DNA from: Chitinivibrionales bacterium
Lineage (GTDB): Bacteria; Fibrobacterota; Chitinivibrionia; Chitinivibrionales; JANQEN01
Reading direction: 5' to 3'
Length of the DNA: 41,874 nt
Assembly: GCA_028278335.1 (NCBI GenBank)
Contig: JANQEN010000026.1
Location: 1-41,874, forward strand
The notes beneath the pieces were generated by a model, which made no database searches, was not told where the DNA came from, and saw only the letters and a list, made by a program, of their open reading frames with translations. Numbering within the stretch: the first letter of the stretch is position 1; every line of letters starts with the position of its first letter. Positions 7,274 to 17,787 of the stretch are shown here, piece by piece. Made by a program: the position numbers and the translations under genes.

Positions 7274-9010
7274 TCAAAACATAAATGGCAATACACGGTG
7301 AAAAAATGCTCTATTCTTATCGTCTTTAAAGACTAGAATGAACATTCCATTGCCCAAAGGATATTTTGAATTCAATGTGCCATTCCATCGTACCCAGTAT
7401 TCATTTTCTAACACTCTTTGCGGAACTATTGATCGTACCAATACCCCCTGAACATCAAATATATCTACCTCATTGATCGATATTTTGCTATTTAATACAA
7501 TTCTGACTCCTGAATTTTTTTTATTCGGTCCAACCAAAGTATATAGAGAAAAAGGTCTTTTAAAATTAAAAGATTGATTCCTAATTGCTGTTGGCCGATA
7601 CTCATAGGCACCAATATCTGGAATTGCATCCTGAGGTCGATCTTGCCTTTTTATGGGGTGCACATATTCAAACAGTACTTGATGTTTGATGCAGGCAGGT
7701 GCAATAAGAGTTCCACCACTTCTGCATTGGGAAGTGGCAACTAGACCGTAATTATGCTTTGCAGCTTCAATAAATCCTGGTGCACTACCGATTTGATTTC
7801 CGCTCATATCATAAACCTGTGCATTGCTGTTGCTATGGCTTTTGCGCCACCCCTCCTTAAACCAATTGTATCCCAGTTCACAACGGCCTTTATCATTGAG
7901 TATTGCTAAACGAGACCCACTGGCACCGACATACACAATATTATTGCGAATATCAGCGTGCTCATCATCAGTTGACAACCGTACAAGAGTTGTGTTCGAC
8001 GACCGGGTTGATATGACTGTATTATGATAAAAATAGAGCATACCCTTTCTATAGCTATGAGTGGCATTATTATCATCACCACCATAGTGACACACTTGAC
8101 TATTACCAGCTCCCTCTGGCTCAATCAAAATATTACCATAGACAAAGGTTTTATTGTAGGTGGTATCAGTATAAAACTCTAGCTTTTCACTATGGACCAA
8201 ATCCAACTGACGGTTGCCAGCTTCAATCCAATTATACCTGATAACACACCCTTTTGATCGATCCTTGAGGTTATTTCCCGGACAATCTTTCCGAAGGGGG
8301 CCAAAGTGGTTGAACTGAAAAACAATTCCCTGTGCTTCGGTATAGTTATTGTGTTCATAGATACTATTTTCAATGCCATTATCATAAATGGAACAATGCT
8401 CCACTAAGAGATCCTTAGTTTTCGATGCCGCAAATAACCCATTACCACAATCCCGTAATCGACAATTTCTTATGACAATATGCTCCCCCTTTTCTATGTA
8501 TACGGCTGCAGCATTCTTTATATAATCGGTTACACCATCCCTTCCAGTAAAGGTATAGCCAGGCCGGGCGCTCTTAATGTCGAGGTTTTGAAGAATAATG
8601 TACTCGGGCATGGTGTCCTTGGGTTTATTGGCACCACCAATTTTTACAAGCCCTCTATTCTCATTCCAATAATTGAATTTAGAATCGGTCACTGCTCCGT
8701 TACCATCAATGATTGGCATTGCACCTTGTCCATTGGGAACACCACTAATCACGATGGGAGCATTTTTTGTACCCTTTGTACAGATAACCCACTTTTCCTT
8801 ATAGGGCTCTGTTCTATAATGGATTAGAACAGAGTCTCCGGGATGGAGTGAATCCCAGGGTACCTGACCAATTCTTGCATAGGGTTTTGATGGACCTACC
8901 TGATAGTTTCTTGCGTAAACCAGACCTATTTGACAATAAACAAGGACTGTTATGCAAAGTAACCTTGGAAAGGGTTGTTTTTTCCAGTTTTTCCAATAAT
9001 TTTTTGGCAT
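7274..9010 (-). CDS. Secreted right-handed parallel beta-helix protein with C-terminal sorting-type domain
   Basis: 578 residues from the ATG at 9010, chosen for its AAGGGGA ribosome site. An in-frame start 36 bases upstream lacks one. A signal peptide (basic start, then LLCITVLVYCQIGLVYA) leads to the mature protein. Residues ~80-420 are rungs of a beta-helix, with repeated 'I.i.nc.i...' strings such as 'HIVIRNCRLRDCGNGLF' and 'DLLVEHCSIYDNGIE', as in pectate-lyase-like and alginate-lyase-like proteins. The phrase 'PDIGAYEY' marks the end of many such extracellular helices. The last ~80 residues (FDVQGVLVRS...NGMFILVFK) resemble the FlgD/type IX sorting tail. It is probably a surface or secreted glycan-acting or glycan-binding protein. 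No catalytic residues can be assigned. Confidence 0.8.
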   Translation of the reverse strand: MPKNYWKNWKKQPFPRLLCITVLVYCQIGLVYARNYQVGPSKPYARIGQVPWDSLHPGDSVLIHYRTEPYKEKWVICTKGTKNAPIVISGVPNGQGAMPIIDGNGAVTDSKFNYWNENRGLVKIGGANKPKDTMPEYIILQNLDIKSARPGYTFTGRDGVTDYIKNAAAVYIEKGEHIVIRNCRLRDCGNGLFAASKTKDLLVEHCSIYDNGIENSIYEHNNYTEAQGIVFQFNHFGPLRKDCPGNNLKDRSKGCVIRYNWIEAGNRQLDLVHSEKLEFYTDTTYNKTFVYGNILIEPEGAGNSQVCHYGGDDNNATHSYRKGMLYFYHNTVISTRSSNTTLVRLSTDDEHADIRNNIVYVGASGSRLAILNDKGRCELGYNWFKEGWRKSHSNSNAQVYDMSGNQIGSAPGFIEAAKHNYGLVATSQCRSGGTLIAPACIKHQVLFEYVHPIKRQDRPQDAIPDIGAYEYRPTAIRNQSFNFKRPFSLYTLVGPNKKNSGVRIVLNSKISINEVDIFDVQGVLVRSIVPQRVLENEYWVRWNGTLNSKYPLGNGMFILVFKDDKNRAFFHRVLPFMF

Positions 9011-9165
9011 AAGGAAAGTTCCCCTTACAAGAATAAAATCATGCACTTTTAAGTGATCATATTTTCTCGTAGCTAATTATATTTTATATAAGTTATAATA
9101 TATTAAAAAGGATAAATTTCACACAGCTCCTTTTTTATTCTAACCTCTAAATAGTAAAGAAGCTT

Positions 9166-12100
9166 ATGGCCACCAAAAAATTAGCATTTTCACTGCTTTT
9201 TGTCTGTTTATTACTCCCCTCTTCCTTTGGAGCAACGCCTAAAATCCTCATCACTCGCGCAGGAGAATCCACTTCAAAGAGTGGTATTTCCCAGGGATGG
9301 TTTTCTGCTGTATCGGAAAACTACTATTATTTGCGCTTAGAACCTATCCAAAAGTGCGATGTTATTTCACAACAGGATTTTGCTAAGGCCTTTGGTAAAA
9401 AAATCCCCTATGGATTAACCGTACCAGAAGAGAAGTTGACAAAAACCGCACGGGAGCTTCGAGCTGACTATATGCTTATACACACCTATGAGGTTTCTGG
9501 AACAGAGGTTAACTATTTACTGGAAATAATCAAGGTCAAAGACCGATCTGTAGTTATGACCTTTGACAAAAGCTTTATGACCAATGGTATTGGACCAAAC
9601 TTGGAAGAGTGTGCCCAAGCAATTATTGAAAAACTTGCTATCACACCATCAAGTAAGATCCAGGAAGTCCTTAAGCGCCCTATTCTCAGTCAGGATGTCA
9701 ATAATCTTAAAAATCTGGGATTACTCCTCATAAAACTGGAAAACAGCACAGATCCCAAAATAGTAAAAAAGATCCAGAAGATCGTTGATAAGGAGCCGAC
9801 CTTTGCCCTTGCAGCTTATGCTGCGGCGGTCAGTTACGAGTCAATGGAGCAATGCGATCAAGCAGCTCGTCTTTACAACCAGCTGACTCTGCGCAATGGC
9901 CTTTACTATCCCAAACTTTATTTACGTGCCTCACGAAATTTTCGGACCTGCCAATCCTATGATCTTGCACTCCGTACCTTGCTTTCAGCTACCAAAAGGG
10001 GATGGAAAACACCGGAGCTTATGCTGGAAAAGGCCTACGTATACGAGAAGACAAATCGTCGGTCCGAGGCTTTCAAGCTCTTTAAAGAGATCCATACCTT
10101 AGACCCAGATCAGCCTGAGGCACTACTCTTTATGGCACGCCAACATAGAGATAATGGGAATCACGAGCAGTCGCTCACCTTAGCAAATAAGCTAATATCC
10201 ATGGGGAAACATCTTGGTAAGGCCTATCTTGAAAAAGGTGAAAATGAGTATGCTCAAAAGAAATATGAAAATGCTCTTAAATCACTGGCCAGAGCCCATG
10301 AACTGTTAGCTGACGAACCTCGCGCTCCTTATCTGCTGGGAGAGATATTCTTTTTCAAGAAAAAGTATGGCAAAGCAGCCTATAATTATAGCAAAGCTTT
10401 AACAAAGATGAGTTCCAATCTTGACCTGCTCCTTAAAACTATGAACTCCTATCGTCAAGCAAAGGATACCAAGAATGCTCTGGCAATTCTACAAAAATAT
10501 AAATCAAATTTCTATGATACCAAGGTGGTTACCAAGGAGATCGGCCTTTTAAAATTTCAACTGCGAGACACCTCTGAGGCGCGGAGCCTTTTAGAAACCT
10601 GTGTCAACATCAAACCACCGGACGGTGATGTCTTTTTAGCCCTCGGTGATATCTATGCTGCCTCAGGAGAAAACATCAAGGCAACCATGATGTATGAAAA
10701 GGCAGAGCCGCTTATTGAGGACAAAATACGTATTAAACTTGCCCTGGCAAATCTCTATATACAGACAAAGAAATTTGAACTTGCCGAAAGTCAACTGAAG
10801 ACTATTTTGGCCTCCAAGCCTCATTATCCAAAGGCAAATCAGTACTATGCAGATGTGCTTAGACAAAAAAAGCAGTTTAATCCAGCCCTAACCCACTATC
10901 TTAAGGAGCGAGAAAAGCACGGCAATACCAAGTATCTTCAAACCCAAATCGCAGATATTTACTTTCTCCTCAACAACTATCCCAAAGCAGAAAAAGAGCT
11001 TTTGGCACTGGTTAAACTTATGCCGGCCTACTCAAAGGCCTATTTCCAGCTCTCCATCATTGCTCTTAAGTCAAAAAAAATGGCCCAGTCGGAAAAGTAT
11101 CTTTCCCAGGCTGAAGTTACTGGAAAGGTTGACCCCACAATCTATAAAGAGATGGCCGAGGTTCTTTTTCAATCAAAATCCTATGCAAAATCAATAAAGT
11201 TTTATAACAAATATTTAACAGCCACTCCCAAAGATCAAAAGGGATGGGAGGCTTTGGCACAGGTTTACAAGACGCTTAAAAAGGATAGTAGTGTCTCTCG
11301 AGTGTATGTGACCATTTGGAAATTGAATCAGCCTAAAAACCAATCCTATTTGGCTAAGGCCGGACACCTTCTCTTTAATAAGGGCTTAAAAACCAAGGCC
11401 GGCTCTCTCTATGATCAATTTATTACCAAGGGATATAAAGAGGACCAGGTATTCATCAATCATGGATCAGTAAAATATGCAGCAAAGGATTATCAGACCA
11501 CCATTAGCCTGCTAAAAAAAGTTAGCAGTGCCAAAGCATCGAATACACAAGTACTCAGAATGCTTGCTCTATCTAATTATCAACTAAAAAAGTATAGTGA
11601 AGCATCACCCTACTTTACTAAGCTGACCCCAAAGCTTCCCAAGGATAAAGAGCTTATTGAGACTGCTGCACTCAACCATGAAAAGGGTGGTAGCCTTAAA
11701 GCTGCGGTAGCTATGTATGCAAAGTTCCTGACCTTCCCTAAAACGAGCAAACATCAAGAATATGCCTATCATTTAGCGACCCTTTATGAAAAGCAAAAGG
11801 CCGTATCTCTGGCATTGGACCAATACCGCAAAAATATTACCCTTTATCCTAATGATATCCGCAACTACGAAAAATTGGTCGATCTCTATGTGAAGGCAAA
11901 GAATTATGCTGCAGCGATTAAAATTATCAATAAGGCGTTGACTAAACCAAAGGCCCCGATCAAGTTGTATACAACACTTATTATGATCTATGATCAGCAG
12001 AAGAATTACACGCTTGCAGCCATCACCTACGAAAAGTATTTGAAAAAGGAGCCCAAAAACGACTCTGCCTGGTATGCCCTTGGCTCTATTTATATGAAGC

Positions 12101-15100
12101 AGAAGAACTATGCCAAGGCTATTACTCCTTTACAAAAAGCAAGTAACCTGAAAAACCGCAATGTCACATACCTCTTTACCCTTGCAGAGGCCTACACCCG
12201 GTCTGGTAACACCAGCAAAGCTATCAGCACCTATCGTAAAGCTCTCTCCTATGCGCCAAAGGAGGAGAAACAGTGGAAGGCCCTGGGCAAAATTTATGTT
12301 AAAACTAAAAATGATACTGCCACGGCTCGTGTGTACCGAAAGATTTATAACCTTAATCCAAAAGTAAATAGCTCCTATCTGTCAAAGGCTGGTAATCTTT
12401 ACTATAAAGTTGGGCTTAAAGATGAGGCAAATAAGGCGTACAATGAGTTCGTACAAAAGGGGTTTAAAAATGCTGAAGTTAATAAAAAATCAGCTACCAT
12501 AGAATTTGCCAAGAAGAATTACAGTAAAACAATCACCCTCCTGAAGGGACTTACTGGTAAGAATGCACAAAGTACCACTGTATTACGTATGCTTGCGCTC
12601 TCTTACTACCATACGAATAAACATGCCAATGCCATCACCAGCTTAAAAAAGCTTATTCCCCGAAAACCCGGTGATAAAGAGTTGATTGAGATTGCAGCGC
12701 TTTCCTATGAAAAAACAGGTGACCTCAAGAGTGCCTCGGTTATGTATAAAAGCTATTTGGATTTGAAACCAAAGAAAAAGCTTAAGGAGTACTCCCTGCA
12801 TTTAGCTGAGCTTTATGAAAAGCAGAAAGCCACAGGGCTCGCACTTACACAATATAAGAAAAATATGGTTCTCTTCCCTACTGAGTTAGTCAATTACGAA
12901 CGGCTGGTGGCGCTCTATTCCCGCTCAAAAGACTTCACTGCAGCTGCAGGTATTATTAAAAAGGCCATTGCAAAAAAAATTGCTCCCCCTGATTTTTATC
13001 TAAAATTGATCCACATCTATACTCTTCAGAACAATAAAGCCCTTGCAGCAACAACCTACGAACAGTACCTGGTAAAGAAACCAAATGAGGATTCTGCCTG
13101 GTATGCCTTAGGAACGATTTACACCTCACAGAAACAGTATCAGAAGGCTGTTGTTCCCTTAGAAAAAGCTGTAAAACTCAAGCCACGAAAGAGTGAATAC
13201 CTCTTTAGCCTTGCCCAGGTATATGAAAAAACCAAGAATACCTCTAAAGCGATTTCAACGTACAATACCGCGCTCAAGTATGACACGCGTAATGAAACAA
13301 TCCTTTTAGCCTTAGCTGGACTTTACAAAAAGACCAAGCGGGAAAAGGATATGGCCAATATTTACAAAAAGCTCTTTGACTTGAACCCTAAGAAAAACAG
13401 CGCCTATCTTTCAAAAGCTGGCCATCTGTATTATAAGCAGGGTATGACAGAGGAAGCACAGGCAGTGTACTCACGGTATCTTTCCAAGGGACACACCGAT
13501 CCAAAAATTAATGTTAACCTCGCTAAATTGGAATTTAAGAACAAGCGATATGCAAAGACCGTTGATCTTTTAAAGAATTTGCCCAGTGCACAAAAAAGCG
13601 ATAAAGAGGTGCTGAACATGCAGGTTGTCTCCTATTACAACCTGAAAAAGTATACCCTGGCAGTTCCCTATCTAAAACTTTATTTACCAAAGGTACCTAA
13701 AAATCGGGATATCACTGAAATTGCTGCCATATCATATGAGAAGACCGGGAATTTGAAATCTGCGGCAGCAATGTATAAAAAATTCCTTACCTTCCCTAAA
13801 ACGGAGAAGAGTCAGGATTATGCCTTTCATCTGGGACAATTATATGAGCAGCAAAAGGCTCTTTCTCTGGCTATTGCTCAATATGAATCCAATACAACAG
13901 TGTATCCCAATGATTTTAGAAACTTTGAGAAACTTATTGAGCTGTATAAAAAGGCCAAGAACTATGCCAAAGCGGTTGTTGTATTAAAGAAAGTTACCGC
14001 CAAATCAGCATCATCAGTCCGCTTTGACCGAGAGCTCATTGACATCTACAAACTACAAAAAAAGAAGACTCTTGCTGCTGCAGCCTATGAAAAATATGTC
14101 AAGAAAGCTCCCAATGACGATAGTGCCTGGTTTGACATGGGCTCAATTTATTTGAGCCTCAACAACTATAAAAAGGCTGTTGTCGCTTTGGAAAAGGCGG
14201 CTCGACTTCAGCCACGGAGCAGCAATTACTCGTTGACCTTAGCTTCGGCCTATGAGAAGTCTGGTCAAAAGAACAAAGCCCTATTTCAATATCAGGATGG
14301 ACTACGCAACGATCCTACCAATGAGAAGGCCCTTAAAAAACTAATCTCCCTTTATACAGCCTCTAAAATGAACAATGATGCTGCCGACGCACACTTCAAG
14401 CTTTATGAATTGGCGCCAACCAAATACAAGGTCAATCTTTCTAAGGCTGCTCATCTTTATCATAAACTCGGAAAGAAGAGCCAGGCAAAAATGGCCTATG
14501 AAAAATTGATTGCCTCTGGCTATAAAGACAGCAAAGCATCCTACAATTTAGCAACCATGGAGTATGAAGCAAAGAATTATCAAAAAGCAATAACCCTTCT
14601 TAAGGCGTTACCCAAAGAGTATGCTGGTAAAACAGATGTTATTAAAATGCTGGCCTTCTCTTACAATAATACCAATCAAGCTAAGTTTGCGCTTCCCTAT
14701 CTTAAGCAATTAACAGCTCGTACTCCCAATGATATAGTGGTTGTAGAGATGACAGCTAAAGCCTATGAACAATCGGGCAACCTAAAATCTGCAGCCTCCA
14801 TGTACAAGAAGTATCTCACCTTCAAGTCAGCACCTAAGCGTAAGGAGTACTCCTTTACCCTGGCATCCCTCTATGAAAAAACGAAACAGTTTAATAGTGC
14901 CATTGTTCAATATGAAGCAAACATAAAAAGTTATCCCCAAGAGCTAAAAAACTATGAAAATCTTATCACCCTCTACACCAATGCAAAAAGATTTGACAAT
15001 GCCATAAAGGTGTTATCAAAGGCAGTAAAATTACCGGGAGCCTCTTCTGCAATGGATAAGTCCTTGGCTGAAATTTACCTTAAACAGGGTAAGAAAAAGG

Positions 15101-17013
15101 CTGCCTCTTCAGCCTATGCGAATTACTTAAAAAAGGCACCCAATGACTATGATGCCTGGTTTACCTTAGGTACCATTTATTATGGCTTTGGTATGCTTAA
15201 AGAGGCTATTCCTGCCCTTGATAAAGCAACAAAGGGTAAACCCTCTGATAGTGATCTCTTTTTTAAACTGGGAAATGCCTACTACAAAACAGAGCAATTT
15301 AAACTGGCTGTTTCCCCTTTAAAGAAAGCCTATGAGCTTAATAAAACAGATACAAAAATATTGGGACTTTTAACCCAATGTTACATGGCAACGGGTAATA
15401 CCCAATCGCTTATTGCAATCTTAGAGAAACGGGCATTAAAGGAACCCAATAACTATGAGATTCTTTTTCAATTAGGTAACATGTATCTTGCTGCCAACAA
15501 AACATCTCAGGCAATCAAAACGTTGGAAAAGGCAAGTAAGGCAAAACCTGCTGATATCAATACCCATATGACCCTGATTTCTCTTTATGAAAACAATAAA
15601 GAGAAACAGATTGAACATATCAACACAGCCTTACGCTACTCTGCAAATAACGCTGATTTACATTATGAAAAGGCAATGCATCTGCTTTCATCAGGTCTTG
15701 ATAGCAAAGTAAAGGCCTCCTTAAAAAAGGCGATTCAACTGAACCCAGAACACGCTTTGGCCCATTTTGAATATGGCAAACTACTCAAATCAGATAAAAA
15801 TTATAAAGCAGCCTATCATCATTTCAATCAGGCGTCGCGTATAGAGGAGAGTAATGCCGACTACCTTTTGGAATTAACCGAAACAGCATTTTTGGCGGGT
15901 AAAAAAGAGCTGGCTATGAAGAGTGTAAACAAGGCATTACGGATTGATCCAAACAATGCTAAGATGCTTGCCATGCAGGGTAATTTATACCTCATGAATG
16001 ATCAGCCTAAAAAGGCTGAAACAACTTTGCTTAAGGCACTCAAGATTGACAACTCCTGTGCAAGCTGCAATGAACATCTTGGTACAATCTACTTTAATCG
16101 CACCGACTACCCAAAGGCAATCACCTATCTTAAAAAGGCAGTTACCAAGGATCCAACCAATGATGCTGCTCTTATTAAACTCGGCAATGCTCTTATTATC
16201 CGAAAGCAGAAAAAACAGGCTCTAAACTATTTCAATAAGGCATACGCTGCCAATGGTAAAAATGATGAGGCCTTTTACCGGGTCTGCGCAACCAATATTG
16301 AGCTTGGAAATATTAAAGCTGCAGAAGCACTCATTCGAAAAAACTCTGTAAAAATTAAAAGTGGCTGGAACCATCTTGCTAATGGCCGCGTTTTAGAAGC
16401 TTCAAACAACATGCAACTTGCGGCATCCTCATACAAACTTGCAATAAAGAGTATGCCCAACAATTCCGATGCTCACATGGGAATGGGTCGGGTACAATTG
16501 GAGCAAAAAAAATATAACAAGGCCATTACCTCCTTTAGCCGAGCGATGGTAGAGCAACCAGATAATGTGGCTATTTGGATTGGTATGGGAAAGGGCTACT
16601 TTATGCAGAACAACTTTGATGCTGCTATTGAGCTTCTTTCCGACGTTATAAAGAAGCAACCGGACAATGCCGAAGCTCATAACTTAATGGGACTTGCCTT
16701 TAGAAAAATGGGAAAACATAGTGCTGCGATTAATTCATTAGAAAAGTCTCTTAAATACGAGCCAAAGAATCCTGATGCTCATTTTGTACTGGCCTTAGAA
16801 TATGAGGATAATCTCAATTTTCAATCTGCTATTAAGAGTTTTCTTAATACAATTAAGTATGATGGCACCAAGGCAGTACATGTCTATCCACGCATCGGTG
16901 ATACATACTACTACAAATTGAAGGATTCTAAGAAGGCCAAAAAGTATTACCAGAAGTATCTTGATGTGGGTGGCACCAGTAGCAAGATTAAAAAATTGCT
17001 TAAAACGCTGTAA
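9166..17013 (+). CDS. Giant secreted TPR-repeat protein (2615 residues) with a four-fold 343-residue super-repeat
   Basis: A signal peptide (KKLAFSLLFVCLLLPSSFGA) is followed by a globular N-terminal domain (residues ~23-165), perhaps related to the envelope CsgG/TolB-N type folds. The rest is TPR solenoid: 34-residue motifs with the A--Y-KAI--Y--AL----P signature, up to the C-terminus. Residues ~694-2065 are four tandem copies of a 343-residue unit (10 TPRs plus 3 residues). Marker words (YLSKAGHLYYK, NDDSAWY, YEKTGNLKSAA) recur at exactly 1029-base steps. Copies are clearly diverged, so the duplication is old. The protein should sit in the periplasm or at the surface as a very long scaffold. 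Lys and Tyr are abundant. No partner is evident. It is convergent with the methyltransferase gene 5 bases downstream. Confidence 0.85.
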   Translation: MATKKLAFSLLFVCLLLPSSFGATPKILITRAGESTSKSGISQGWFSAVSENYYYLRLEPIQKCDVISQQDFAKAFGKKIPYGLTVPEEKLTKTARELRADYMLIHTYEVSGTEVNYLLEIIKVKDRSVVMTFDKSFMTNGIGPNLEECAQAIIEKLAITPSSKIQEVLKRPILSQDVNNLKNLGLLLIKLENSTDPKIVKKIQKIVDKEPTFALAAYAAAVSYESMEQCDQAARLYNQLTLRNGLYYPKLYLRASRNFRTCQSYDLALRTLLSATKRGWKTPELMLEKAYVYEKTNRRSEAFKLFKEIHTLDPDQPEALLFMARQHRDNGNHEQSLTLANKLISMGKHLGKAYLEKGENEYAQKKYENALKSLARAHELLADEPRAPYLLGEIFFFKKKYGKAAYNYSKALTKMSSNLDLLLKTMNSYRQAKDTKNALAILQKYKSNFYDTKVVTKEIGLLKFQLRDTSEARSLLETCVNIKPPDGDVFLALGDIYAASGENIKATMMYEKAEPLIEDKIRIKLALANLYIQTKKFELAESQLKTILASKPHYPKANQYYADVLRQKKQFNPALTHYLKEREKHGNTKYLQTQIADIYFLLNNYPKAEKELLALVKLMPAYSKAYFQLSIIALKSKKMAQSEKYLSQAEVTGKVDPTIYKEMAEVLFQSKSYAKSIKFYNKYLTATPKDQKGWEALAQVYKTLKKDSSVSRVYVTIWKLNQPKNQSYLAKAGHLLFNKGLKTKAGSLYDQFITKGYKEDQVFINHGSVKYAAKDYQTTISLLKKVSSAKASNTQVLRMLALSNYQLKKYSEASPYFTKLTPKLPKDKELIETAALNHEKGGSLKAAVAMYAKFLTFPKTSKHQEYAYHLATLYEKQKAVSLALDQYRKNITLYPNDIRNYEKLVDLYVKAKNYAAAIKIINKALTKPKAPIKLYTTLIMIYDQQKNYTLAAITYEKYLKKEPKNDSAWYALGSIYMKQKNYAKAITPLQKASNLKNRNVTYLFTLAEAYTRSGNTSKAISTYRKALSYAPKEEKQWKALGKIYVKTKNDTATARVYRKIYNLNPKVNSSYLSKAGNLYYKVGLKDEANKAYNEFVQKGFKNAEVNKKSATIEFAKKNYSKTITLLKGLTGKNAQSTTVLRMLALSYYHTNKHANAITSLKKLIPRKPGDKELIEIAALSYEKTGDLKSASVMYKSYLDLKPKKKLKEYSLHLAELYEKQKATGLALTQYKKNMVLFPTELVNYERLVALYSRSKDFTAAAGIIKKAIAKKIAPPDFYLKLIHIYTLQNNKALAATTYEQYLVKKPNEDSAWYALGTIYTSQKQYQKAVVPLEKAVKLKPRKSEYLFSLAQVYEKTKNTSKAISTYNTALKYDTRNETILLALAGLYKKTKREKDMANIYKKLFDLNPKKNSAYLSKAGHLYYKQGMTEEAQAVYSRYLSKGHTDPKINVNLAKLEFKNKRYAKTVDLLKNLPSAQKSDKEVLNMQVVSYYNLKKYTLAVPYLKLYLPKVPKNRDITEIAAISYEKTGNLKSAAAMYKKFLTFPKTEKSQDYAFHLGQLYEQQKALSLAIAQYESNTTVYPNDFRNFEKLIELYKKAKNYAKAVVVLKKVTAKSASSVRFDRELIDIYKLQKKKTLAAAAYEKYVKKAPNDDSAWFDMGSIYLSLNNYKKAVVALEKAARLQPRSSNYSLTLASAYEKSGQKNKALFQYQDGLRNDPTNEKALKKLISLYTASKMNNDAADAHFKLYELAPTKYKVNLSKAAHLYHKLGKKSQAKMAYEKLIASGYKDSKASYNLATMEYEAKNYQKAITLLKALPKEYAGKTDVIKMLAFSYNNTNQAKFALPYLKQLTARTPNDIVVVEMTAKAYEQSGNLKSAASMYKKYLTFKSAPKRKEYSFTLASLYEKTKQFNSAIVQYEANIKSYPQELKNYENLITLYTNAKRFDNAIKVLSKAVKLPGASSAMDKSLAEIYLKQGKKKAASSAYANYLKKAPNDYDAWFTLGTIYYGFGMLKEAIPALDKATKGKPSDSDLFFKLGNAYYKTEQFKLAVSPLKKAYELNKTDTKILGLLTQCYMATGNTQSLIAILEKRALKEPNNYEILFQLGNMYLAANKTSQAIKTLEKASKAKPADINTHMTLISLYENNKEKQIEHINTALRYSANNADLHYEKAMHLLSSGLDSKVKASLKKAIQLNPEHALAHFEYGKLLKSDKNYKAAYHHFNQASRIEESNADYLLELTETAFLAGKKELAMKSVNKALRIDPNNAKMLAMQGNLYLMNDQPKKAETTLLKALKIDNSCASCNEHLGTIYFNRTDYPKAITYLKKAVTKDPTNDAALIKLGNALIIRKQKKQALNYFNKAYAANGKNDEAFYRVCATNIELGNIKAAEALIRKNSVKIKSGWNHLANGRVLEASNNMQLAASSYKLAIKSMPNNSDAHMGMGRVQLEQKKYNKAITSFSRAMVEQPDNVAIWIGMGKGYFMQNNFDAAIELLSDVIKKQPDNAEAHNLMGLAFRKMGKHSAAINSLEKSLKYEPKNPDAHFVLALEYEDNLNFQSAIKSFLNTIKYDGTKAVHVYPRIGDTYYYKLKDSKKAKKYYQKYLDVGGTSSKIKKLLKTL
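11245..15360 (+). repeat. Four tandem 1029-bp coding repeats inside the TPR gene
   Basis: Equivalent codons fall at a constant 1029-base period. The S/A-Y-L-KAG word starts at 11344, 12373, 13402 and 14431. The position just before S/D-A-W falls at 12061, 13090, 14119 and 15148. The W-(E/K)-A-L word falls at 11245 and 12274. No insertion or deletion is needed at these markers. The repeats are well diverged in sequence. Confidence 0.85.
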
Positions 17014-17018
17014 TACTT

Positions 17019-17771
17019 TTATACAGCATTACCCTTTGATGCAACCATTACTAATCGGTCTGCAGAATGATTATAGGGTTCACCTTTGAGAGAGCCATAG
17101 AAGGTGATATTAGAAAAGCCCACATCCTGGGCTACTCTTTTTAGTTCCATGGCTGAATAGAGCCTATGGCGAAAGGCATGCATTTTATAGTGGTTATCCT
17201 TAAGAAGATACCATTCGTTTTTTATCATACTCCAATCATCGGAGACTTCATGCTTTTGAACAAGCAGTGTGCCATCCTCAAGATACTCACTCATAGTCCC
17301 TTGAAAGATCCGCGCCAGAATTTCCTTGCTCATGGTTTCAAGTATCAGACGTCCACCCACTCTTAGGTTTTGATAGATATTTTGCATTACTTGGACATCA
17401 TCCTGGGGATCATCAAAGTAGCCAAAGGAGGTAAACATGTTAAGGACCAAATCAAAGGAGTTGGGTTGTAAAAAGGTTCTCATATCCTCTTCGATTAAAG
17501 TGAGAGAAACCTTTGCTTGCTTTTTTGCCTGTTGAGCTTTTTTAATGTGCAGGGGTGACTTGTCAACGCCAGTAACCGTATATCCCCTCTTAGCAAGGCC
17601 AAGCGAGTGCCTCCCTGGGCCACAACAGAGGTCTAAGATATGCTGCCCCTTAAAGTCAAGCAGTGTCAGGATATGATCGAGTTCCTCCTTGGCGTTGGCA
17701 AAACGACCTTTATCAAAAAGGTATCCGTAGAGATCATGCCAGAATTCCTCATTTGCAAACCACTCACTCAT
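17019..17771 (-). CDS. Class I SAM-dependent methyltransferase
   Basis: 250 residues. The SAM-binding motif I is 'ILDLCCGPGRHSLGLAKRG' (residues ~43-61), followed by 'VTGVDKS' with the acidic residue that holds the ribose. Motif IV is 'FDLVLNMFTSFGYFDD' and a later strand is 'GGRLILETMS'. This is the Methyltransf_25/11-type fold. The substrate cannot be told. The ATG has a strong ribosome site (GGAGGATAAAA). It is the last gene of a minus-strand run of four with gaps of 16-24 bases (DUF302, SDR, anchored protein, methyltransferase). Confidence 0.88.
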   Translation of the reverse strand: MSEWFANEEFWHDLYGYLFDKGRFANAKEELDHILTLLDFKGQHILDLCCGPGRHSLGLAKRGYTVTGVDKSPLHIKKAQQAKKQAKVSLTLIEEDMRTFLQPNSFDLVLNMFTSFGYFDDPQDDVQVMQNIYQNLRVGGRLILETMSKEILARIFQGTMSEYLEDGTLLVQKHEVSDDWSMIKNEWYLLKDNHYKMHAFRHRLYSAMELKRVAQDVGFSNITFYGSLKGEPYNHSADRLVMVASKGNAV

Positions 17772-17787
17772 TTTTATCCTCCAGTGG

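Noticed and set aside
9094..9099. TATAAT box upstream of the TPR gene
   Set aside because: No acceptable -35 box at 16-18 bases, and the surrounding AT-rich stretch makes a chance match likely.
11245..15360. CRISPR-like or satellite repeat
   Set aside because: The period is 1029 bases, lies wholly within one reading frame and has protein-level TPR pattern, so it is a coding super-repeat.
17007..17027. Hairpin gctgta-tacagc between the TPR and methyltransferase genes as a shared terminator
   Set aside because: Only a 6-bp stem with a 9-base loop and no T-run on either side.
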